NCBI GenBank assembly: GCA_005281725.1
Contig: SSBO01000010.1
Location: 676,461-740,460, forward strand
Reading direction: 5' to 3'
DNA from: Wuchereria bancrofti
Lineage: Eukaryota > Nematoda > Chromadorea > Rhabditida > Onchocercidae
Length of the DNA stretch: 64,000 nt
Positions 12,301 to 27,400 of the stretch are shown piece after piece (the first letter of the stretch is position 1; each line of letters begins with the position of its first letter). The notes under the pieces were generated by a model. That model ran no database searches and was not told the origin of the DNA. It saw only the letters and a program-made list of their open reading frames with translations. Made by a program: the position numbers and the translations under genes.

Positions 12301-15150
12301 TATCGTTTATTAGATTTTTAATTACCCAAAATTTAATCGATAAATCTGCCCATCAGAATAATTTAGCAATTAACTCTTAAAATTTTATATCCAAAATTTA
12401 TGTTTTGATTATATTCAATAAAAAAGTTACACTGAAATAATTCACCTATTAAATCTTATTAATCTTTGGTGATCAACTGTTTTCCATTTATTTAAATTAA
12501 TTTATTTTGTGAGGACGATTAATTACTCTTCTTTTTGAATCATCCTTTAAATGTTGAATGTTTAGTTATTTTCAAACAATAAAGTTCTGTAGGATACTAA
12601 TTAATTAATTGAAAAAAGGTTTCTTTTCAAAATTTATAAATGGTTAGAGTATTCTTCCTCATAAATAATCAGTTAACATAAGTTTCAAAAAAAAAATTTT
12701 TTTTTCAATTTCTAATTGCAATTTCTAACTGTGCTAAAACATTTGCAATTGTAATCATTTGCATGTGATGAAATGATTTTTTTTACTTATTATGTGTGAT
12801 CGACCAAAAAGTAAAATTAGAAAAATAGAATTAAAAAATGAAATTATAAAGAATTTTTTCTTATATTCTAATAGTTTACCGAATTTCTAAAAACTTTTAG
12901 TTTTTCATTCAAGAAAGAAGTCTCCCTTAATTTTTTAAAGCTTCGTTTTAAGATATTTTAAGTTTCATTTTATAACTTTAATTTCTAGAACAACTTATAT
13001 GATTTTAATTTATTGAAGGAAAACTTATCTTTCGATTTACTTTCACCCCTCTCTCTCTCTCTCTTTCTTTCCCTTGCTTTACTTATTATTTGTACTTTGC
13101 AAGAATGAATTAATCATATTACCAAATAGTTAATCCTCCACTCAAAAATTCAATCAATAAATTGATAAGTTTACAGGATTGATTCGTTGATTTATAACAT
13201 TTGTAAGTGCTTTGGAAGCGTGTAGGCTTTACCAGACTATTAATTTCATCATTGGAATTTAAAAAATTTTTGAAATTTTGCATGTATTGGATTTTAAAAG
13301 TTAGAAATAATTTATTATACTCTTGAGTAAGTAATGTAAATAGCTTGAGAGGTTTTACAATAATTGCTGTGTCGGTTAGTTGATAAGTAAATTTTTTGAA
13401 TTCATGCATTTATTTAGCTGGTTATATCATTATTTTACCATTGAAAATTTGACGTAATACTTTTACAAGTCACGTATTACTTTGAAGTTTTTTGTTAAAC
13501 GAAACGATAAACATGCTTGCAATTTCATTTTCGGAACATTTTAAAGAATTTCACGTAAAAGTCATTTTAGTAGTACAATAATGATTGAAAATATTTCAAA
13601 ATTCCTATTAATGCTAGACAAAAAGAGACGAAAAACGATGTGCTTTTGCTGTTATCACAGCAAAGCAATGTTTTCTCTCTGTCCTTCAATTTGTCTCCTA
13701 AAAAGCGCATTTGTCACAGTTTTTCTTTAAGATTGGCCTCTTTTACTTGTCTTCCTCCTCTTCCATACAATTTTTATAACATCGCTTCATAATGACAGAA
13801 ATTAATTTCGGTGTGAACGATGAAAATAAATAAACTTCTTGTTAAAATAACAAAAAAGTGCTTTCCCCCTCTCCTCTATATGTCATTTAGACGTGCGAAG
13901 TAAAAGAATTGTAAATTTGCCGAATTACTCATAAAATTCACGTATTTTTCAAAAATTTAGTAGATTTGTTTTGTTTTCTTTTTTTTTAATTGTAGGAAAA
14001 AGTGCAATTAAATCGGTACTGTATGGTTCAATATGATATAAACTTCAGTAATAATACGTTAGCTATTTTTATACGTAATAGAAAAACATCTATGAACTTT
14101 TTTAAGTTTATAAATTTGTTGAGAAGAATTTTTGTGCTTCGAACTCATAATCTAAACAAGTTAGAATGTAAGAATGGAGCAGTTATCATTATTATACCTT
14201 GCATCTGAAATGTTTCCTGTATATTTTAATGTTGCTTTTTCATATTAAAGTTGAATTGTTTAAAAATTATACGAGAAAGTTTGCAATTTTTTAAATTGAT
14301 CAGCAAAACTAATTAAAGACTAGGTTAAATCGTTTCCTTTTAATAACTTATATTTTCTATTTCTTCTTCCTTTTCCTGTTATCAACATTTCAATAGTAAT
14401 AAATTGTTAAATGTTCCTTAGATCTCTCCATATCAAATATTTACATAATTAATATGTTTAATCGAAAATTTTCATAAATCAACCGATAAATTGGATGATC
14501 GGTAATTCTTCACATCTATCAATCAATAATGATTTGAATTTTTTGTTATATTTCTTTGAGCTATAATATTTTGTTTTCAGCTTAATAATTTATCTTTTTT
14601 TTCATCAAAATATGCAACATTTAACAACTGTAATGCAGTACTGAATTAAATTTATTGATATGAAGTTAAGGAGTCTAAAGTCAGATAAAAAATAAATTTG
14701 AAGTAAGATAAACCAAGATTAATGGACAGAAGAAGAAACAAAGATTCAATAATGATCGTTTCCGGTACTGATATGTGCTTCCGATTCCGATAGTTCCACT
14801 TTTTATCTTTTAAAAAGCTAATATTAATTGTAATTCACACTGATTCAAACTTTTCACAACAATACAACCTTTTGATCTCATTATGACATGAATAACTTTT
14901 TCTTAAGTGAAAGCTTCTAAATAAAACTGTTAAAGTTCAAACAATTTCTTTTATATATTTAATTCATGACAAAAGCAAAAGTTTTAAAATTGTAATACTA
15001 CATTTACTTTTTGGAAAAGGAAAAAGATTAAAAAATTTTTCTTTGTTTGATATTACTTATAAAATTCATGCGTTCTTTCAAAAAAAAACAATGAATATCA
15101 AATGTGAAAAGTTAAAAAACTTCAGTAAAAAAATCTGAGATTTATTCCAT

Positions 15151-15245
15151 ACTGTCCTCAAAATACGACAAATTATTCCGGAGCTGTCTCCAAGATGACA
15201 AATTATTTTGTGACATGTCCTCAAGATATGACATAATAAAATTAG
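15151..15245 (+). repeat. Three degenerate 31-33 bp tandem units
   Basis: Units begin at about 15151, 15184 and 15215. All carry a TGTCCTCAAGATATGACA-like core followed by AATTATT or a variant. The frame read on the minus strand (15260-15078) is a by-product of this repeat. Confidence 0.6.
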
Positions 15246-16356
15246 TATTAAACAAAACATTCATTGCTAAGTACAATGAGTCTTCTTCCGTCTTTGACGA
15301 AGAATTTCAGCATAGAATTAAAATGACACAAAAAGTTTGTGACGAAACTGTTGAGACTACGGTAGCACATTAACGATGTAATGAAGGAATTTTTTTTTTT
15401 TTTTGGAACGGTTATGAAATTTGAACATATTTTATGATGATTGAATTAAATAATGCACTTTAATTTGAATTTTTCAATGATTTTTCTTTTTTTGCTACAT
15501 ATAAGAAAATTTCCAAAATATTAGTAGTAGTGAACATATATTAGAAAAAGTTTACTTTTAAATTTCAGTTAAAGATTTCTTTTTGTTATGTTTACTGCGA
15601 GTAGTTTGTTTTTTTTTTTGTTATTTTTGCCGGGTTCATTCCGAATATAATAATTTAGTGTTATCATAGAAATTTATAAGCAAAATAAAGAATGATTATA
15701 TACGATATTACCACTTATCCAATTAGTAATGATTTTGATCATCAATTATTTAAAAAAAATGATTTAACTAAAAAGTTTGCAGTAATCGGGATGTTATGAA
15801 TAGTGGGTAGTTATTAATTTAATTTGAAAAAACTAACAATTTAAATACTTTTTGTGAGAATTAAGCAATCTTAAAACTGCAAATTTTCCTCACAAATAAT
15901 CGAGTGCTAAATATTTGAATTTTCTACTAAATTAATCATTTTTACAACAGCCAAGTTTTTGTTTGGCAAGAGAAAATATAAAATAAATTGCCAATTTTTT
16001 TTCCTTTTTTTAAATATACCAAAAATTTTTTTTTCATAAAAATCTCTTATAAAATGAACTTAAATTCAGAACAAAATGAAAATTCAAAAATTAGAAGCAA
16101 TTAATTTAAAGTTGAAAGCATAGTCTAACGTTTAAAATAGTGTAACTATTAAGCGATTTGCAGGAATCGAAGAAAAGTTGAACTTTGAACAATAATTTAA
16201 ATTCATAGTTCATAGATTAAGAAAAAAAAGCGAAAAAAATTCGAATATAGCCGAAACTCCCAAACAAAAAAACAAATATTTTTTCTCCACTAAACTTAGT
16301 TATAAGGTTCAAATTAATTAATCACGTTTATTCATAATGCTTTTATAAGCATCAAT

Positions 16357-16422
16357 ATTCCTTCAGTTATTTAATTTTTCACAATTTTAAATTAATTCCT
16401 TCAGTTATTTAATTTTTCGCAA
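16357..16422 (+). repeat. Short direct repeat, 38 bp apart
   Basis: The string ATTCCTTCAGTTATTTAATT followed by TTTC and then ACAAT or GCAAT occurs at about 16357 and again at about 16395. It is probably a simple local duplication. Confidence 0.7.
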
Positions 16423-19400
16423 TCAAATCAACCCTTTCAGTCACATTAGATTCTTTGCTTAATTTAAATTAAATTAATTTAAATATCATTATTGCCCTCC
16501 GATATTGATCTTTCTCTATCCCCGAATTACTTATATCATTCTTCTGTCTAAGTTCCTTCATTTCTTCAATCTATTTTCAAGGATGGCTAAAATCAAATTG
16601 TTAAAATGTTAGCAATATTTGCAGCAATATTTGAACCATTCATTTTTATCAACTAATAATATATATCTTTGAAGTTTCCGAAAATATTTCAACTATAATA
16701 ACAGGACAACTTGAATTATTCAAGAACTGTGAAATTTTTTTAGATTTCATTTAAAATTTTAACTTCTACCTTTCTCTTTGACGTATTCAAAATTAAAAAA
16801 AAAATTGCAACAAGTTTTTTGCATCCATCAAATTGTTTTCATTTGTGATTTGTAATTAAATTACGTCTATAAAATGTGCATTTACATAAGTTGCATAATC
16901 TCAAATGTAAAAAATGCTTGTTTCGCAATTATAACTCATTAAGTATAGATTACTAGTGGTAATAAAATTAATAGTTTAGAATGAAATTACTTAAATTGCT
17001 TGAAAAAGTATCATATCGATGAAATTTTAGTTTCAATTTACCGTAATTTTTCTTTTCTAAAAAATTTCCCATTGAAGAAAATTTTTCTTTTTTCACAAAT
17101 TTATGCTTTTTATTTCTTCTGGTGCTATAAGATTTTATTATAACTTTGATAGAAATTGAAAGTGTAATTAGGCGATAAAATTATATGATAAAATTTTTCT
17201 CCTGCAATCTCACTAGTGTGATTTCTTTATTTCGGTCCTCTAAAATAAAACTTTTCTTTTTCTTTAAAGAATTTATGCAAACATACCAAAAGCAATAGAA
17301 ATAAAAATTTGAAAAATGATTAGTTGTGAAATTTAAAATTTGTTTTTACAACTGTAACTCGTCTTAAGTGCATTTCATCACTTAAGTGAATTTACTATTA
17401 CTTAGTTGTTTCAATTATTGATATATCATCAAGGTAAATAATTATTTTTCTTAATGTTTATTTTAAAGGGATTTTTCTTTTAAACTCATAAAATACAATG
17501 TGTTCACACTTGCTATGACATAACTGAAAGTTTGATTCATTTCCGGGTAGTAATAAGTAAGTAATATCAACAGGAAATCGGAAGTGCAGTAAACTAATAT
17601 ATTTCCATGGTGTACAAGTAAAATCTAGTTTTTTTTTTCATTTATTACATACAAAAGAATGGTTAAAGTTACAAATATTAAACAGTTTCCACGATTTTTT
17701 CATTTTTTCTTTCCGTTTTTCCAATTTTTTTTTGAAGTGCTCATAGTTTCCTTTTTTTTTTCCTTTTATTGTCAAATTTAATTTAAGCCAAGTAATGATG
17801 AATATGTAAAATATATGAATAAAATAAAACGATTCAAATATATAAATTAAGAAAATGTTAAGCAAATGTTAGCTAACAAAAATGCTTAATAATAATGTAA
17901 GCAAGCTAATGAAGAAGAAAAATGGAAAGATAAAAAGAAAAGAAGAATGAAATGAATAGAAAAATGAAAAGAAAAGATATTTTGATATTGACCATTTTAA
18001 TGAAGGCTCTCTTTGATAATGAAAATTTTTAGTTCTGATAAGTATTCAATATTTCTTTTTTTGCTTTCATAAAATTTTGAGAGTGATAATTTTAATTTCA
18101 CTGTAATATTTTTTCTTTTTAATAAAATAAAATGTGAATATAATTCTATGAAATGTGAAATGTGAAATGTGAATATAATTCTATTGTAATCCTAAAATAA
18201 GTTGTAATCTTAATTTTAAAATCTTAAATCTTAAAATAACAATGCTAGAACATTGTTGAAATATAACAAGAAATTCTCCGAGATTCTTTCTGCAAAAAAA
18301 AAAGAAAAAATGAAAAAAAAAAACAATTTGCAGAAAAGATTCTCGTAAAAGCAAATTTTTTCTCTTTTTTTTATCCAATAAGACATATTTCCATTTTTTT
18401 GCAATTTCAAAACTTAAATTTGAGATTTGTTCATTTTAAACATCAAGAAACAGTTTTTTTTTTTCAAATGCCCTTAGTGCTTCGTTTTTTGATATCTTTC
18501 TGTTACTCGATTATTGATTATCTTAGTTCCACTTACTTTTTCATATTGTCATGAATATCCCATCCATATTCCCTTTAGTTTTGCTCTTTTACCTACCTAT
18601 TTTGTAAATATCTTCCTTTCATTTCGATTTCTTTGTTAAACGAAAGATACGATTTACTGAGGAACACAAACAAGAAAGAAGCCAAGAAAACAAGAGGCTA
18701 AGGGATAAATAGTTAGTAACTTGAGATAGTTTTGCTTAATAGTTATATTATCAATTCAAAGTTCAAAGTATGACTAATAGAAGTGTTTTAATTTAACTGT
18801 TTGTATAATTAACAGTAAAACATTTTTAACTTATAAACATTTGATAAATAATACATTCCGAAAAGCTTCTGCTTAAAAGCTCTGTCTCAAATCTTCTTCA
18901 GATATACTTTAACTAATATCCCATTAATAACCTTATCAAACCATTGATTAAAGTATAATCATTTTTATCATGAAACATAATAAAAAATTTCGTTTCATTA
19001 AAAACGAAAAGAAAGAGAGAGAGAGAGAGGGGAAGAGAAGAATGTTTGTTAAATTAAATATTCTAGCTGTATATGTGTAAAGAAAGCAAATGAACTTTAA
19101 AATTTTGAAATGAACAAAATTGAATTGAACTTGGGAGCTTTTTCTTCCTCACTTGCTCGACAGCAGTAGTTTATCTCATCTCTGTGGATCATATTTACAA
19201 ATTATCCTTCATTCTTTACTTTCTTATAATCTTTAGCAGATATCAAACAATGAAAAGGAACTTTTTTTTTCTCCCCGTCTACTTTTCATTTGTTTCTTTT
19301 TTTTGCCCTTTTCTTTATGAATGTCTAATTAAATACCATAAAGTATATTATGAATATCGAATTAAATAATATAAAATTATATTTAAAAAAAAAATTATAT

Positions 19401-22400
19401 TTACAGCTAGTTTTTCTTTTGCTTAATGTTTGATAAAGAATCTTTTATTTCAAATCCGCAAATAATTAGATACTGTAATTTGCTTATACTTATGACAGCA
19501 GCAAGTCAAATTTTCATTTGTAAATGAAATTTCTCCAATCATTCATCAATTATTTTTGCGGAGAAAAAGACTTATAAAAAGCGTGATATGAGCTATATCA
19601 ACTGTTTCATCCATTGTTCTGATGATTCAAATCAATTACTAATCAATTGATCTGTTCGAATCGGTTGATTTTTCAATTTCGACAACGATAACTTTTAAAG
19701 ATATTAACCAAAAAATCAGATTAGAAATTTTCAACTCTTATTTAATGTAAAAAAAAAGAATGAAATTTAGCAGTAAGCAAGGTTCAGTTATTTCATTCAC
19801 CGTTACAACTTCTAACGAATGAATTGAATATCTGAAAGTATCATTTACATAAATTTGTGATATCATTTTATCCTACATACTGTACAGTACTGAATAATCA
19901 ATAATAAGATTTCACTGATAACTGTTATCATTAATCATATCATTTCCTTTGATCTAATTTGAGACCTAATCGCTTCCTTGCATTTTCTATTAATCACTTA
20001 AAATCACTTATTCACTGATTTATCTAAAATCAAAAAAAAAAGAACAACAAAATTTCTCAAATGATATCACATTCTTATTTTAATGTGAAGTATTCTTTTA
20101 AAAAAGCGCCACTGATAAAGTACCAAAACAGCTTTAGCAGGGATTTTTCTTTTCTGATCACTGAATAAAAAAAGTCTTAAATATCACTTACTGACTTATT
20201 TTTGTCACATATTTCATATCTAATCTTTCATTTTTTTTTTAAACATTTTTTCTCACTTTTCAAGTTAAAAAAGAAAACTTTTTTGATCCGAAAGCATTCA
20301 AAAGTCATTCGTATTTTTCAGACGCATTCATAAAACTTTTTCATGGAATCTCTCATGAGTATTTGTAGAATCTGATGATTTTGGGACATCCCGGAAGAAC
20401 TGGAAGTCTTCAAAGATGGTCCGAAAAACGTTGCCTTATTGTAATATTTCGCAATCGTTCCGATAAACTTTCCAGATTATCCAAATAAGTTACGTAAATA
20501 TCCTATAGGAAATGCCTCACGATGCGATTCAGCCAAAGCCTGGTGGAGAAGAGTTGAGACTAGGCTATGGGAAACCTTAATATCGATCAGCCAAGCACAA
20601 AATAGCACGTTGACCTCGATTATGAGTTATCCTCTAATGCGCACTCACTTCACCGCTCACTTCCACTAATCCTGAAAACCTCATCCGGAATTATTGATAT
20701 CCCTCAGAAGTATCCCTTCAATACATTCATAATGCTTCGCAGTCAGTCAAATGAAAAGAAACAACAATAAATACTGTTATTGTGATGCGTCAAAAGCGCC
20801 ATATTTGTGGCTACAACAGCCTAACAAGTATTTTAGGCCGATAATCGATTACTGTTACCTAGTAGTAGGGAATAGTAAGTAAAGGATGAGATAAATATAT
20901 GGGTAACATAAGGGTAAAGTGAAAGGAAGAGATAAGGATAGGATGGTATTATAGATAGAGTGAAGATAGATTGATAATATTGAAATATTATGATAATGAT
21001 GGTTGATAATATCCTTAGATTAGATATTTTATATATTCGTTGATAAGTAAATTCAATATCGCTAGATACGACATTAAATTTATTCTAGACCTTCCCTTCC
21101 AATTTATTGAAATTATTGGTGAAATTGATGAAATCTTTATAGAATCTATAGAAGTAGAGAAGAAAAGTAGATAGGAATGAGTTTGATGAAAATGATAGGT
21201 TAGAATGTAAAGAAGAGAAGGAAATAGTATGTGTATGTGGAGTGTACCAAAGATTGATAAGATTTTGCGGGGAAGTACGTTAGTGTAGCAATGCGTTGCA
21301 AATGCAATTAATTGTAATAGTAATTAATTAATTGTAGATGAAGTGAAGAGAAGGTATTTGTGGTATGAGAAAGACAGTGAGAGTTAATAAAAACAGAGAA
21401 CTGAGAAGATAATTAGAGAGTTATGAGTAGCGGAAATAACTTTATCGTAAATTGAATTGCACAAAGTAAATCCCTCGAAGTATCAAAAGGATGCACAATG
21501 TCATTTCTGTGTTAAGCAGTAGGTTTGGGTGCAAAATGCGACTAATTCCGATTAGTGAAATTAATGCCACCTTGAAAAGGCGGATTTTCAAAGTTTTGTA
21601 GCTTTTTAATCACGTTTACTTCATTTTCCTTATGCAAATGCTTAAAATTAAGGATAAGATTGTCCTAAAATATATTTCTGTGAATTGTTGTTCGATTTTA
21701 TAATAATTTATGGTAGAGAATTTATGTTTTCTTTCTCTCTCTCTTGAATTGTTATTTGTGTAACATAATCCCTGATTAACTTATCTATTTCACTTTTAAT
21801 AATTTGAATTAATTATTTCGATTTGTACCATTTATGAATAATGCAATTAAAATGTTTAACAGATATGATTGATAAGGTTAATTTTATGATAATTACTTAA
21901 TTAGTAATTAGAGGAATATGATGTAAATATACTTTGAATATAAAATATATTTTATAGGGAATGCAATTTTTGTTAAAATTTTTGTGCAGTGTTGAAAGTG
22001 TGAACAATAATTGCTTTTAATCTAGCTTTGCTCTGCATCGATATATCTTTATGAATTTCTTTTTTTATTGAAAGATAAGAAGTATGAGAGAAGATTTAAT
22101 TGAGCTAACAACTTCTGTCTAAATGATGTATGATAAGAAGATAAGAGATGAATTAGTGCTGCGAAGAATGTAACAGAGAGATGGATATTTTGTGATAAAG
22201 ATAGAAAAATTATTGTGACAAATAGGTTGAACTAAAAGGTGGAAAGTTTATTCTTTAATTTTTCATTACAGCTGAAGGTTTCACATATTTTCACGTCACG
22301 TAGGTACAATTTGAGTACGGATAATTGGATAAGCAAGCACAAGTTTAAAGAAAAATATGTAAAAATTGATTAAAAAATTAGATAAAAAAAAATGGTAAAT

Positions 22401-24390
22401 TGTGTATTTCATTCGTTTATTCTTTCTTCTAACTGCATATTTAACTTTATGAGAAATGATCGATCATAGAAGAGCGATGAGATTAAACTGCTTTTGCTTT
22501 TCTACATTTATCATTTGTCACAGGAGTAATTAATTAATTAATTATGTTCATAAAATTGTTGCAAGAAATTTATTGTTAATGACTTTAAGTGTTACTTGAA
22601 TATAAGTAACAAAATGAAATTGCAAGATGGAAAAGGGTGAAATGACAAATAATGAGGAAAAAAAAAGAATAAGCTGCTTCTTTAGAAAGCAAATGACACT
22701 GATAAGTGATCTTATCAGCAAGACAAAATTATTTTATACGATCTGTTATTTTATATGGTAATTATTTTATACGATGTGTTAGTCGCAAGTTCTAATGGAT
22801 TCCTTTTTTTTCTGCAATGTTCGTTCCTTAGCATTACTGCAAAGTAATTCGAATTTTATCAGTTGTTAACTTATGTTTACAAATTGTTGAATAGTCCCGA
22901 TGCAAAATAATTTAGGAATATGTTGTTAGGATGATGCCATTTATTAAATAAGGTTGCGATAGACATAATATTGCTGAACTAATCGATAATCTATCAGTTA
23001 GTGTTAAGGTTAACTTTATCTGAACAACAATGAAGGTAAAGTGATAAGATGTTGTTGTGTAGATGGAAATATTCATTTGTTAGATAAACATATCTATCAG
23101 GTTTAAATTTCTAATTATGGAACTGATGACAAATTATAATAAGTTTCATGTTTCTTGAATCTTTAAGACATTATTTCATTTTCGATTTTCTATTTTTGGT
23201 TTGTTTTTACTAAGATTTGCAAATATAACATTGTATCAAATCCTGTTTGTTTATTAACTGAGAAGTTTTGAGTTGAAAATGCTTCAATTTGATAATAACA
23301 AGTGGTGTTATTAGAAGTGCGATGCTATTGCTAAATCTCATTTTGTCATTTGTAGAGATGGGTGGAAAGTTAAGTTTTTTTTTACTCGAAATGATGGGTA
23401 AAAGAGTGAAGCGAAGGACATATTTGAGAAATGGAAGGTGCAAGAATCGGGGTTGAATGGGGAGAGAAGAAAAGTTGAAACTGGTTTCAGATTAAGATTG
23501 TTACAGGGTTATAAGTTTTGCTGCGCAGCAGAATAAATAAAATTATGAAAGAAAAAAGAACCGAGAAAAACTAATAACAAGATAGAGTTAAAGCTTAATA
23601 ATATTCTGCATGAGCACGAGAGACTGATGGAAATACATTTGAATAATTGAAATTTAATTAATCCTAGCAGCATTATGTATGATAAACAATAATTCTTATT
23701 TTTTGCAAAATATTCTCACTATGATAGATAATTTATTTGCTAATTTATTTTACCGATATATTATGGAGTCAAATAGAAAACTGAAGAAGAATGGGATGAA
23801 AAGGATTACTGTTTATAGTAACACAGACAATCATTCGGTTATCAAATCTATTCTACTATGAAACAGATTTATCTTTGTGACTCGTTGAAAATTTCCTTTT
23901 TCAAAAAACCATAACAATGAATATTTTTTTAGGTCAAAAAATTTTGATAATATTATTTGCCAAGTAAACGTGACTACATAAGAGTGAAAGGACAGTTTGA
24001 CGTTAAAGTTGTCATTTTCATAAAAAGAAGAATATTGTTAAGCATGAATCGCTGTAGCTTGTTATTATATTCGTTATATGTGAAAAATTTACCACATTCA
24101 ATATTTAAGTGTTGGCGCAATTTAACTTGCTCTTGCTAATCTTCGTTTTGAGTTATTTGTTTTAATTCATTTAAATTAAAATTCGTGACTAGACTGTTTT
24201 TCTCTTGAAGTTTTTCAAACTTTCAGTGATATCAAATTGACTTTATCACAAAGTTTGAATATTAGAAAAACTTAACCTTTATATAATTTATTATCTTCAG
24301 ATGTAAATTGTGCCTCCATTTCACTTGATATTTGTCAATATAATTTCTGACCTTGGTGAAACTGGTGAGGAAAATCAACGAGATATTTAT

Positions 24391-24414
24391 TTATTTATTT
24401 ATTTATTTACTCCA
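24391..24414 (+). repeat. (TTTA)n microsatellite just upstream of hif-1
   Basis: About five TTTA units end roughly 25 bases before the proposed hif-1 start codon. They would lie in the 5' untranslated or promoter region. Confidence 0.8.
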
Positions 24415-24437
24415 TCCTATCAATACAATTTCTCTAA

Positions 24438-27400
24438 ATGATGAGCGGACATGATACCGAATTTTTTACGGAATTCAGTCGAAAACAGTAAGTGATTTGA
24501 GGTTTTTGTTTCTTTATATAATCATTAAATATTTAGCATTTTTAGCGAAAAGAATGAGTAAGAGGGAGAGATAATATGAAGTGAAATAACTAATATGGAT
24601 TTAATAAGAGTTTCTTATTTCAATTGTCTTTTGACTACTTGCATAAATCTCTGACTATTTATCTTGTCGGGTAAAAATTAGCGAGGAATTTGCTGCTTTT
24701 TGTTACTCTGAAACGTGTAAAACGACATATTACAATGTCAAAGTGCACTTAACAACACCTCGAGCTATACGGTACATTATCGGACGATGATCAATCTTGC
24801 ACCGTCGGTGTGTTTATGTTATCGTACCTGTCTGACAGTAGTTGATGTTTCGATGTTATGTTAGGGTAGCGTTGTAGTCTTTTTAACCTTATATAACCTT
24901 GAGAAATGATGTTTTCATGAATTTGCACGATATTAGATATTAAATCATTCCAGTTAATAACACATCATTCATGTTTGTTTTATGGTTCTACGGATTCTTT
25001 ATCTTCTTTTTCAAACTTTATTCTATTATATATAGTTGTCTGTTGCTTTTTTCTTTGCTTTAAAATTTATTTCTAGCACTATCAATGTTTTCTTAGTTAC
25101 TTTCAATTTTTTCTGCATTATTTTTCCTTATCACTCTTTCTTTTTCTTATTTTACATTTCTTTTGGGTTATTTCCACTCTTCGCTTTTGCATACTAAACT
25201 AATGATTTCCTATCTGTTTCTGTCATACTTATTGCTGTAGATAAACAATATTTTGATGACCTTTGGTTGACTTGTTAACAATACAAATGGCTACTTTTCT
25301 GGTTTTTTTTTTTTTGTTCTAGAAGCGTTGAAAATTTTGCAGAAACATTTTACGTTAGTAGAACAAAAATGTGCTCAGTGAAATAATATCTGTTTAAATA
25401 ATTTTGTTTAGACCTTTAGGTGCATAAATTTTGATAACTAATAACCTTTTTTTCATATTGATGGTTAGTTCTTCTGTGTCATATTTTAAGAATTTTCGTA
25501 CATTCTATAATTTTTCAAAATTTTTTCCTGGCAGCATTTCAAGATAATGACAAATCTTTGTTTTCTTCTAGCCAAAATTATGAAGTAGACAATCAGGCAA
25601 TTATATTCTTAATGATTAATATTCTTAATGACTATATCAATGAAGTAATCCTAATTCACTTAAAAAAGTAGATTTCACAGGTCTAATCCTATTCATTCTT
25701 TGCAAATTGCAAACATTGACATAGTTCATTTCACCATTTCAAATTTGATTTTACGTTAGATTATACTAATATTGTTCAAATAAAATCTTTTGAATCGAAA
25801 TGAAAAGGATTTATCAGGTGATTTCTTTTTGCATTCATTGTATGCATCCGAAAATACTAGTTTTTTTAGAAATCTTGACCGACGTCGTGAATCATCTCGT
25901 TTTGCTGCACGTGATCGACGTGGCAAGGAAGCGGATATCTTTACGGATCTCAAAGTAGTGGTACCAATTGTTGATGAAGCAACAGTTACACATGTGGATC
26001 GGATTGCTATATTGCGGGTTGCATTGACTCTTTGCCGGTTACGAAAAGTTGCAACGAAATGTACATTTTTTTGACAAGAATTATTGATATGTTGCATTAT
26101 GTAAATTTTCGAACTGAACAATCCAGAGTAATTCAAGAATTTCTAATGCTTTAATTACTTTCTGCTATCTTCAAACATTAGGCAAATTCATTTTTCTTCA
26201 ACGTTAGCTATGGAAGACTGAGATGCATGCCACTTGCAGCGTAACCAAGCAGGTTGTTTAGAAATACCATTGGAACCTAGCCGTTAGAATTGGTGGAAGT
26301 AATAAATATTTTCAACGTATTGTTTAGCTTCATTTGAATGATTACCGGCAGAAATTTCTTGAAATTACTGGACATAGATTTTCCATTTTGATGCTCAGGT
26401 TTCGATCTCTTTGTTGGATACCTTATGTGAGAGTAAATATTCTAAATAGTGATTCTTGTCTGGAAGCTTTAATTCATAAATTGAAGGCTGCAGGTCTTTT
26501 TAATGGGCCTATTTTGAATTTTTCATTTTTTTTCGATTTTGAATAACTTGAATGTTTCAAATTTTTGGAATGAAAATAAATTTCAGTCTTGAAAACTAAT
26601 CTCACTGAGGAACATCAATGTTTATGGTCTGAAACAACATTGCTAGAGTGTTTAGATGGTTTTCTGGCTATTGTTGACCTGAATGGTATCATCCTATATG
26701 TTAGTGAAAGTGTCTCCATCTACCTCGGACTTACGCAGGTATGTTACATTTTTCCTTTTTTCAAACACATTGTTATTTTTTTTTTTTTTTTTGCTATTCT
26801 AAATAGATTGATTCAAACGAAGTAAAAAATTTATGCCTATTTCTGTTGGAAATTGTGTTGAAGACGACATCATAAATGTGAGAAAAAAAAGTTTATTAAA
26901 AGAATTATTGAGGAAAAGAAAGATAATAGGGAAAATTATGAAGAAGTTAACAAAGCTCGGTATATTTTATCAGGTGGGTGACGATTTTTAGGAGAGCATT
27001 TCTACTTTATGAAATTGCCCTCTCTCATGACTTTTTTGTTAGTGCAGCGATTGTCTGTTGTGTTTGTAAAATTTACCAATTCACAATTTATCATTCAATT
27101 ATTTCTTCACAGTAAAATAACTGGTCTAAATTTTTCGATGCATTTTATTACTGCCGAATGTGTGTTTTTCTTACTTTTTTTATGACTAATAATATGTATA
27201 TATTATAAAGTTCTTGAATAATATCCTTAATTACCACTGGTATAATTTGTCCGTCGTTTTTTGTTTTTTCCATTTCTAAAGTACGAGCATTCAAGACTCT
27301 AATTCTTTTAAAAGTGTCAGAATTTCAGCAAAACTTAGTGTTATGCAACAATTTCAATGAATGAAGAATGGATGAGGGGAAGTTGCTAAATTTGGTTGTT

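Larger units (their letters stand above)
9311..24390. other. 15 kb gene-poor AT-rich region
   Basis: No gene could be supported. The longest open frame is a 96-codon minus-strand frame (13409-13119) with no domain, splice context or recognisable family, and it is probably chance. Small features seen are CT-rich tracts near 13047-13070, three 31-33 base units near 15151-15245, a 38-base direct repeat near 16357-16422, an AAATGTGAATATAATTCTAT duplication near 18130-18184, a GA tract near 19010-19032, a locally GC-richer patch at about 20330-20830, and a purine-rich + strand at about 20870-21450. One possible single exon (9427-9533) is listed as a finding. Confidence 0.45.

Noticed and set aside
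13119..13409. 96-codon minus-strand frame
   Set aside because: No recognisable domain, biased low-complexity content, no supporting splice or promoter context; plausible by chance in AT-rich DNA.
19600..19690. GTTCGAATC resembling a tRNA B box
   Set aside because: No matching T-stem, anticodon arm or A box at the right distance.
24421..24500. Assigning a spliced-leader acceptor for hif-1
   Set aside because: No clear T-rich AG lies close upstream of the ATG at 24438, so the 5' end cannot be decided from sequence.
25756..26136. 126-codon minus-strand frame
   Set aside because: Antisense shadow of the hif-1 bHLH exon, whose plus-strand frame clearly encodes the basic helix-loop-helix.
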